A stretch of 64,000 bases of DNA from NCBI GenBank assembly GCA_051920445.1, contig JBPPLN010000003.1, positions 124,001-188,000 on the forward strand, given 5' to 3'. The notes below the pieces were generated by a model. The model searched no databases and was not told the origin of the DNA. It saw nothing but the letters and a program-made list of their open reading frames with translations. Positions 59,105 through 64,000 of the stretch are shown here, in pieces. Position 1 is the stretch's first letter. Each line of letters begins with the position of its first letter. The position numbers and the translations under genes are program-made. This stretch comes from CAG-177 sp003514385 (lineage in GTDB: Bacteria > Bacillota > Clostridia > Oscillospirales > Acutalibacteraceae).

Positions 59105-60112
59105 ATGGCAGAGAGAATTGGAAAATACACGCTGAAATTCGGCAGCCGTCCGGGAATAATCGCATCCGCCGCGATAGTCGGCAGCAAGGAGGGGGACGGA
59201 CCTCTCAGTGGGAGCTTCGATGAAATTATAACCGACGGCACATTCGGCGAAAAGACATGGGAGAAGGCGGAGAGCGCGTTTCAGCACCGCGCCGTGGTGA
59301 AGGCTATTGAAAAATCCGGCATGACGGCCGCCGATATCGACATGCTCATGGCGGGCGATTTGCTCAGCCAGTGCAGCGGCTCGGCGTTCGGCGCACGCGA
59401 TCTCGGCATACCGTTTGTCGGGCTTTACGGCGCGTGCTCAACAATGGCTTTGTCGCTGGCATTGGCGGCGCTGAGTGTCGATTCGGGTGCGGCGCGTATA
59501 GCCGCCGCGGCAACTTCATCGCACTTCTGCTCGGCGGAAAAACAGTTCCGCACGCCTCTCGAATACGGCGGTCAGCGTCCTCCGACTGCCCAGTGGACGG
59601 CGACGGCGGCTGGGTGCGCCGTGATAGGGAAATCAGCGTCGCCGCATATTGAATTAGCCACATTCGGCAGGATAACCGACTACGGAGTCAAGGACGCGAA
59701 CAACATGGGCGCGGCGATGGCGCCCGCCGCGTGCTCGACAATAACCGCCTTTTTGCAGGACACAAAAACGCAGCCGGAGGATCTCGACCTTATCCTGACT
59801 GGCGACCTCGGCTATGTCGGCTCAACGCTCCTGCGCGAGCTGATGAGGAAGCAGGAGCATATCGATATCACGACCCGCCACAACGACTGCGGACTGATGC
59901 TCTATCGGCTCAACGAGCAGGATGTGAACTCCGGCGGCTCGGGCTGCGGATGCAGCGCGGCGGTGGTCTGCTCGCATATCGTCAGCGAGATGCGTTCGGG
60001 CAGGCTCAATAAAGTGCTCTTCGTCGGAACGGGCGCGCTGCTCTCGGCAGTCTCACCGCTCCAGGGCGAGACGGTGCCGTCGATAGCCCACGCAGTCCTG
60101 CTGACAAACTGA
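59105..60112 (+). CDS. spoVAD: Stage V sporulation protein AD (SpoVAD)
   Basis: 335 residues of the thiolase-fold SpoVAD family: an N-terminal GSRPGIIASAAIVGSKEGDGPL, GLYGACSTMALSLALAALSVDSG around the thiolase-like Cys, and a C-terminal SGCGCSAAV and FVGTGALLSAVSPLQGE. It binds dipicolinic acid in the spore and works with SpoVAC and SpoVAE. Its presence is strong evidence that the organism forms endospores. It begins 4 bp after spoVAC and is followed, 12 bp later, by a 54-codon gene rather than a normal spoVAE. Confidence 0.96.
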   Translation: MAERIGKYTLKFGSRPGIIASAAIVGSKEGDGPLSGSFDEIITDGTFGEKTWEKAESAFQHRAVVKAIEKSGMTAADIDMLMAGDLLSQCSGSAFGARDLGIPFVGLYGACSTMALSLALAALSVDSGAARIAAAATSSHFCSAEKQFRTPLEYGGQRPPTAQWTATAAGCAVIGKSASPHIELATFGRITDYGVKDANNMGAAMAPAACSTITAFLQDTKTQPEDLDLILTGDLGYVGSTLLRELMRKQEHIDITTRHNDCGLMLYRLNEQDVNSGGSGCGCSAAVVCSHIVSEMRSGRLNKVLFVGTGALLSAVSPLQGETVPSIAHAVLLTN

Positions 60113-60124
60113 AAGGGGATAGCA

Positions 60125-60289
60125 ATGGATACTGTGCAGAGTGTTTCAAAGAGCCTGAAGCTCGTCAGCTGCGCGCTGACCTCGATGCGCTGGCTCGATA
60201 TAATCAAAAAGCTTATCGCCGCCGCGGCGATAGCGACAGCCGCCTGCTCGGCGCTGAGTATAATAGCCGCGTGCAGGGAGAAAAAGTGA
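60125..60289 (+). CDS. Hypothetical 54-residue membrane peptide downstream of spoVAD
   Basis: 54 codons after AAAGGGGA, 7 nt before ATG 60125. The product has a soluble start (MDTVQSVSKSLKLVSCALTS), a WLDIIKKL amphipathic piece and an Ala/Ile-rich membrane helix (about 31-49) with two Cys, ending REKK. It is followed by a good terminator. In many Clostridia spoVAE (about 115 residues, several helices) occupies this place; this product is far too short and unlike it. It may be a small spore-membrane protein co-expressed with spoVAC-spoVAD. I recognise no family. Confidence 0.6.
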   Translation: MDTVQSVSKSLKLVSCALTSMRWLDIIKKLIAAAAIATAACSALSIIAACREKK

Positions 60290-60303
60290 AAAAACCGCGA
60301 AAG

Positions 60304-60341
60304 CCGGCTGTAAAGTGCAATTGCTTTACGGCCGGTTTTTG
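60304..60341 (+). terminator. Terminator of the spoVA genes (GTAAAG/CTTTAC hairpin, copy E)
   Basis: CCGGCTGTAAAG (60304-60315) pairs with CTTTACGGCCGG (60324-60335) through one wobble, then TTTTTGTG. It shares the GTAAAG/CTTTAC core with four other intergenic hairpins in the window, and here it has a proper T tail. Confidence 0.8.
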
Positions 60342-60448
60342 TGTTATTAATAGGCTTGTCAGGCTTTCGTGCAGGGAAACCTGATTGACGAAGCCGAGAC
60401 TGAGAGCTTATTTCACGAAATTCGCACTAAATTTATTACCCTGTACCT

Positions 60449-60545
60449 TGTAGGGTGCGGCGACTCGACGCACCGCTGCCGCCGACGGCGGCACAAAGTT
60501 TTCGCAAAGATTTATTCTATCGACCGTAGCGGCGAACTTCGTTCG
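60449..60545 (+). repeat. Dispersed repeat, copy 2
   Basis: Reads TTGTAGGGTGCGGCGACTCG, ACGCACCGCTGCCGCC, a GC hairpin, GGCGGCAC, then GACCGTAG and a GGCGAAC/GTTCGCC hairpin. It matches copy 1 (841-914) in the opposite orientation over the whole core. Confidence 0.7.
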
Positions 60546-60995
60546 CCTGCTTTTGAAGTCTGTATAGGGGTGACGGAGCCGGTTGTTCTGCTTATCTGTG
60601 TTGCTTTTTACCCTGATAAATCACTGCCGCAATGCTATATTACTATACATTATATATAAGCCTTTTCATATAACGGATATGTAAAACAAATATAGCCGAA
60701 AAAATCCGTTTTTTATGTACTGTCGGCAAATAACAGCTTTCTTGTTTCTATAACAAACATTAATATGGTAAATAAACGATATTATTCTTTAATATCATGA
60801 TTTTTTGTGCATTTTTTACCCATAAAAAACGGCTATTAATTCCTGATAAACATAAAAACGCCATTTTTAATGGCAATATAAAACAAAAATTACATTTTTC
60901 AACATATTTGCCAAATCTGTATTGTTAGCATACTATAAAAAATTAAAGAATCGTTGTGCAAACCATACAAAAATGATTAAAAAATTTTAAACTTA

Positions 60996-61025
60996 TTGAC
61001 AAAGTGCTGAACAGAGGGTTATTCT
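60996..61025 (+). promoter_or_regulatory. Promoter of the large surface protein gene
   Basis: TTGACA (60996-61001), 18 bp, TATTCT (61020-61025). The leader is about 135 nt and can fold. Confidence 0.6.
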
Positions 61026-61165
61026 TTACATGGGGGATAATCATACCCTCTTGCTTTGTATTGCCCGAACAGAGCAAAATGACTTTGTCGCCAATGTGTT
61101 CCGTCAATTTGCGGGAGACGGAATGCTCTGATATATGGTGAAATTTTTAAAATGGAGGTGTAAAT

Positions 61166-64000
61166 TTGAAGAAAATGAAACGCTTGTTAGCAATCATCCT
61201 TGCTTCACTGCTCATACTCTCATCGGCTACCGCCGGCGCGAGTGCGTACCAGGCTTATAAGGATGACGCGCTGACAAAGTACGACTTTACTGACACTGCG
61301 GTTCTGACCACGGAGCAGTATGCGTCTGCGCTTCTCGACTACGCTGACAAGGCGCTCGCCAAAGCGAACATCACGATGGATCTTTCGATTCTCGGTAAGC
61401 TTGATGCGACGTCTATAGACAATGCTCTCGGCAGCGTCTATAAGCTCATCAACGACAACAGTGCTATCCTCTGGATGGCCGGCGACCTTAACAAAGTCGA
61501 AGTTGGCATGCTTGAGAAGCGACGCAGAAGCAACAGCAGTGATGTGGAGGTTATCAAGTCATTGCTTGAGTTCCTTGGACATGACAGCAACAGAGAGATT
61601 GTCCGGAAGGTTGTTTTCGGCGGTATCGGTAAGCAGAGACGAGACGACGGCGTCAGCCTTGGCGTTGCCAACTCGTTCGTCAAGATCGATCTGAATGTCG
61701 AAGTCATGCTCAGAGAGCTTATCTGGGGTCTTGCGTATCCGAATACGGCATACGACAGTAGCACGACTGTCGATACGATGGTTCAGACCATCATTCAGAA
61801 CGCTCTTGCAGGCGTTAAAGAGATTCCTGAGAGCGTCAGAAATCTCGTTGACCTCAACTCGACAAAGGTTACATATGTCTTTATCGAGGATCTTCTTCAG
61901 ACAGCTTATAACGATATAGCTGTTCCGATGCTCAATGACCAGACAATGAAGTGGCTCGGTCAGGAGATCGACAAGGATACCACAGGTACTCTTGCGGGTC
62001 TGTTCAACAGGGACTTCAGGGTTTCGGCCTATACCGTCCCCGCGGACAGCACTCTTGTTGCTGAGCTCAATAACATTGCCGGCGGCATTGTTAACGGACT
62101 TCTGAAGAACTACAACGGTTGGGTCTCGGGTGACAATTCAAAGCTCACCGATAATGTTGTCGCAGTTGCGAGATACATTCTCAAAGAGACCGGCGGTTAC
62201 TTCTTCCCGGATTGGCAGAAGCACATCGCAACACCGGAAGAGATCGATGCTATGAGCAAGGAGGAGCTTATTGCTTACATTGCTCGCTCGGTCATTAACG
62301 CATCAGTCGGCTATATGTACATCCCCGAGGATGTTACGACTGTTGTCGGAGTTACATGGGAGGCTGTTAAGCAGCTCATGGCTCAGTTCCTTCCCGAAAG
62401 AGATTACAGCGGTTATCCCAAGACTGTTCAGGGTATCCTTGATATGCTTGCGGATTATGTCGCCTACAACGTCAATCCCGGTATCGACCTCAATGCGGGC
62501 GATCTGAAGAAGGCGCTCAACTACGGCGACGGTATGGATAAGATGCTGACTACTGCCGTTCAGTGGCTTGCCGCTGACCCGCAGTATTACACGGGTCTTC
62601 TTCCGACCACTGATATCGATACCTCTGACGGATGGAAAGCACTTGATGATATCTTCTTCAAGCTGTTGGACAAATCTATTCTTCCCGCAAAGTTTGCCAA
62701 CAGCGGAAGCGAGACTATCCTCAAGGATATTGTTTATTCTATCCTCAACGGACTGCTCGTTGATCAGGATCTGACCTGCATCTCTGACCTGTTTGTTAAG
62801 AATGAGTCCGGCGCATTCGCCAAGCAGACTCTCAAGCAGAGCATCGTGAGACTCGTCACCGACATCCTCAACGCAGTTCTTCCGGGATCGGTAGCAACTA
62901 AGTACGCCTCACTCAATGACATAGTAAAGAACGATGCGCTGAGTAAGATAGTCTATGACCTTCTCGGTTGCCTCCGCCCGAATTTTACACTCGGCAAAGA
63001 CACATTCACAGGTTATGGAGACAAGCTTGTTCCGCCTATCGTCAACATCGTGGCCCAGGTCATGAAGCTGACTGATAAGTCGAAGTTTGGCCAGATGGAA
63101 TTCGCAGGTCCGACCAGAGTATCTCCCCCGGAAAAGGGTGATGTGGCTTATTCTGTCACGATCTACAACGGATCGAAGGGTATAAACAGAGGATACACTG
63201 ACAAGAACGGCAACTTTACACAGGATGCGCTCTATAAGTACAAAATCGCGGGCGTTTCGGCAACTGCATACACTGCAGCGGGAGCCGGCTCCAATGTCAG
63301 CGTTTCCGGTGTCAGCGCCGGCGATATCATCAACGGCGGCGATTCCAAGACCGTATCTGTCTCGAAGCCCGGTGCAACGGATACCGTTGTCGTCCTCACG
63401 GTCGGTTACTTCATCCTCACCGAGAGCGGCGCTTCGCTTACCGGCGACACCCCGCTTTACGCCTCGTTCTATACCTATTATAGTTCCGATACTCAGGATG
63501 ATTCCGAGCCCAAGGATGTCTCTACGATTACCGGAAAAGTGAGACTTGTTAAGCCTCGCGCCGGATTTATCAACCAGAATGAGACTCTTGATGCGATTAA
63601 CAATGTTCATGTAAAAATAAACAGAGTTAAGGATGCCGGACATCTGACGAAGTCCACCTATACTCAGAATGCATCCACCTTCAAGGGCAACACAGGTACA
63701 TTCTTTGAGAATGCCGGTTTCTCGGGCGAAACAGAAAACGGTAATGTTAACATTACCGAAAGTCTTTGGCAGGCAAAATCCGGCGCGGACAGAGCTGCGC
63801 TTACTGACGGAACATATACAATTGACTATTCCGTCAGTGCAACAAGAACAGCTTCTCTTGGTGGCAAAACCGGTACGGTTACCGGCTCTGTTTCGATTTA
63901 TGTCTACAACGACTATGAAGTCCCCGCGAAGTATAAGCAGTATTCGGGCGAGCAGCGTCAGCGCGCTAACTACAGCGCAGATGCAGACGCTGAGTGGGCA
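61166..64000 (+). CDS. Very large secreted protein of unknown function (3' end outside the window)
   Basis: 945 codons are open to the last base of the window. It starts at TTG 61166, 5 nt after GGAGGTG, with an in-frame ATG four codons later. A Sec signal peptide (MKRLLAIILASLLILSSATA) is followed by a roughly 640-residue helical region of irregular repeats around words such as VYDLLG, SILNGLL and DILNAVLP, and then a beta-rich part from about residue 650 with Ig-like words (VAYSVTIYNGS, DTVVVLTVGYF, TYTIDYSVSATR). There is no catalytic signature, LPxTG or dockerin within the visible part. The codon bias toward U-ending codons resembles that of dnaK, suggesting high expression. It is likely a cell-surface or S-layer-type protein, but I recognise no family. 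Confidence 0.75.
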   Translation, partial: MKKMKRLLAIILASLLILSSATAGASAYQAYKDDALTKYDFTDTAVLTTEQYASALLDYADKALAKANITMDLSILGKLDATSIDNALGSVYKLINDNSAILWMAGDLNKVEVGMLEKRRRSNSSDVEVIKSLLEFLGHDSNREIVRKVVFGGIGKQRRDDGVSLGVANSFVKIDLNVEVMLRELIWGLAYPNTAYDSSTTVDTMVQTIIQNALAGVKEIPESVRNLVDLNSTKVTYVFIEDLLQTAYNDIAVPMLNDQTMKWLGQEIDKDTTGTLAGLFNRDFRVSAYTVPADSTLVAELNNIAGGIVNGLLKNYNGWVSGDNSKLTDNVVAVARYILKETGGYFFPDWQKHIATPEEIDAMSKEELIAYIARSVINASVGYMYIPEDVTTVVGVTWEAVKQLMAQFLPERDYSGYPKTVQGILDMLADYVAYNVNPGIDLNAGDLKKALNYGDGMDKMLTTAVQWLAADPQYYTGLLPTTDIDTSDGWKALDDIFFKLLDKSILPAKFANSGSETILKDIVYSILNGLLVDQDLTCISDLFVKNESGAFAKQTLKQSIVRLVTDILNAVLPGSVATKYASLNDIVKNDALSKIVYDLLGCLRPNFTLGKDTFTGYGDKLVPPIVNIVAQVMKLTDKSKFGQMEFAGPTRVSPPEKGDVAYSVTIYNGSKGINRGYTDKNGNFTQDALYKYKIAGVSATAYTAAGAGSNVSVSGVSAGDIINGGDSKTVSVSKPGATDTVVVLTVGYFILTESGASLTGDTPLYASFYTYYSSDTQDDSEPKDVSTITGKVRLVKPRAGFINQNETLDAINNVHVKINRVKDAGHLTKSTYTQNASTFKGNTGTFFENAGFSGETENGNVNITESLWQAKSGADRAALTDGTYTIDYSVSATRTASLGGKTGTVTGSVSIYVYNDYEVPAKYKQYSGEQRQRANYSADADAEWA

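Larger units (their letters stand above)
60342..61165. other. Gene-free interval before the large surface protein
   Basis: About 820 bp. The first 260 bp contain dispersed repeat copy 2 (60449-60545). The rest (60650-60990) is very A/T-rich with no supported gene. A promoter and a structured leader of the next gene occupy 60996-61165; in the leader, TTCCGTC pairs with GACGGAA inside an outer GAGCA...TGCTC pair. Confidence 0.55.

Noticed and set aside
1..64000. tRNA or rRNA genes, prophage or insertion sequences
   Set aside because: I looked for tRNA-like cloverleaf ends, rRNA words, integrase or transposase motifs and phage modules on both strands and saw none.

Overview
The window looks like a chromosome segment of a spore-forming, anaerobic Clostridia member (Firmicutes), most like the gut Oscillospirales/Ruminococcaceae group. 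This rests on gene content rather than any database match. The supporting features are spoVAC-spoVAD, a CIRCE-controlled hrcA-grpE-dnaK operon, AddAB instead of RecBCD, a V/A-type ATPase, a biotin-dependent sodium-pumping decarboxylase, Prp with an N-terminally extended L27, and 17-18 bp spaced sigma-A promoters with AGGAGG-type ribosome binding sites. Initiation at TTG is common (corC-like gene, atpI, atpA, lepA, dnaJ, the large surface protein). Apart from its edges, two frameshifted genes and a few repeat-rich gaps, it reads as ordinary core chromosome. I see no tRNA, rRNA, CRISPR array, prophage or insertion sequence.

Layout. 1-1190: the tail of an AEC-type transporter, then about 1 kb without genes that is full of hairpins and dispersed repeats. 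1.2-13 kb: a CorC-like membrane protein and a TIM-barrel isomerase (minus strand), then addB-addA, rpmE and a membrane-anchored LysM-G5-M23 peptidase. 13.2-19.3 kb: envelope genes, namely a frameshifted acetyltransferase, two related repeat lipoproteins (one frameshifted) and two tandem secreted PHP-domain proteins. 19.5-28.3 kb: a nine-gene V-type ATPase operon. 28.3-36.4 kb: acetyltransferase, lysoplasmalogenase-like protein, rarA, a small membrane protein, then glyS followed by the decarboxylase genes oadA-oadG-biotin carrier-oadB. 36.7-43.3 kb: a GPH-family symporter with lepA, then a TetR regulator facing two tiny amphipathic peptide genes and an AgrC-like GHKL kinase co-transcribed with a HAD phosphatase. 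43.5-57.7 kb: hrcA-grpE-dnaK, a 0.68 kb repeat cluster, dnaJ, lon-engB, lgt-folD-pspC, rplU-prp-rpmA and a G5/3D cell-wall protein. 57.8-64 kb: an ABC ATPase, spoVAC-spoVAD plus a 54-residue membrane peptide, a repeat-bearing gap, and the first 945 codons of a very large secreted protein that runs off the window.

How the genes fit together. The decarboxylase would export Na+, and the V-ATPase either uses or builds an ion gradient; whether both use Na+ cannot be settled from sequence. The heat-shock cluster, Lon and the ribosome factors form a protein-quality block. Lgt would lipidate the two repeat lipoproteins. Prp would trim the first residues of L27, the next gene.

Most interesting points. 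(1) The TetR / 38-aa peptide / 28-aa peptide / GHKL kinase neighbourhood has face-to-face overlapping promoters and is the best candidate for an undescribed small-peptide system. (2) Several families of intergenic hairpin repeats occur: three tandem 122-123 bp units between dnaK and dnaJ, a dispersed element at both ends of the window, five GTAAAG/CTTTAC hairpins, and an inverted-repeat-bounded element at 369-632. (3) The two tandem PHP proteins have each lost a different canonical metal-site residue. (4) A 54-codon gene sits where spoVAE might be expected.
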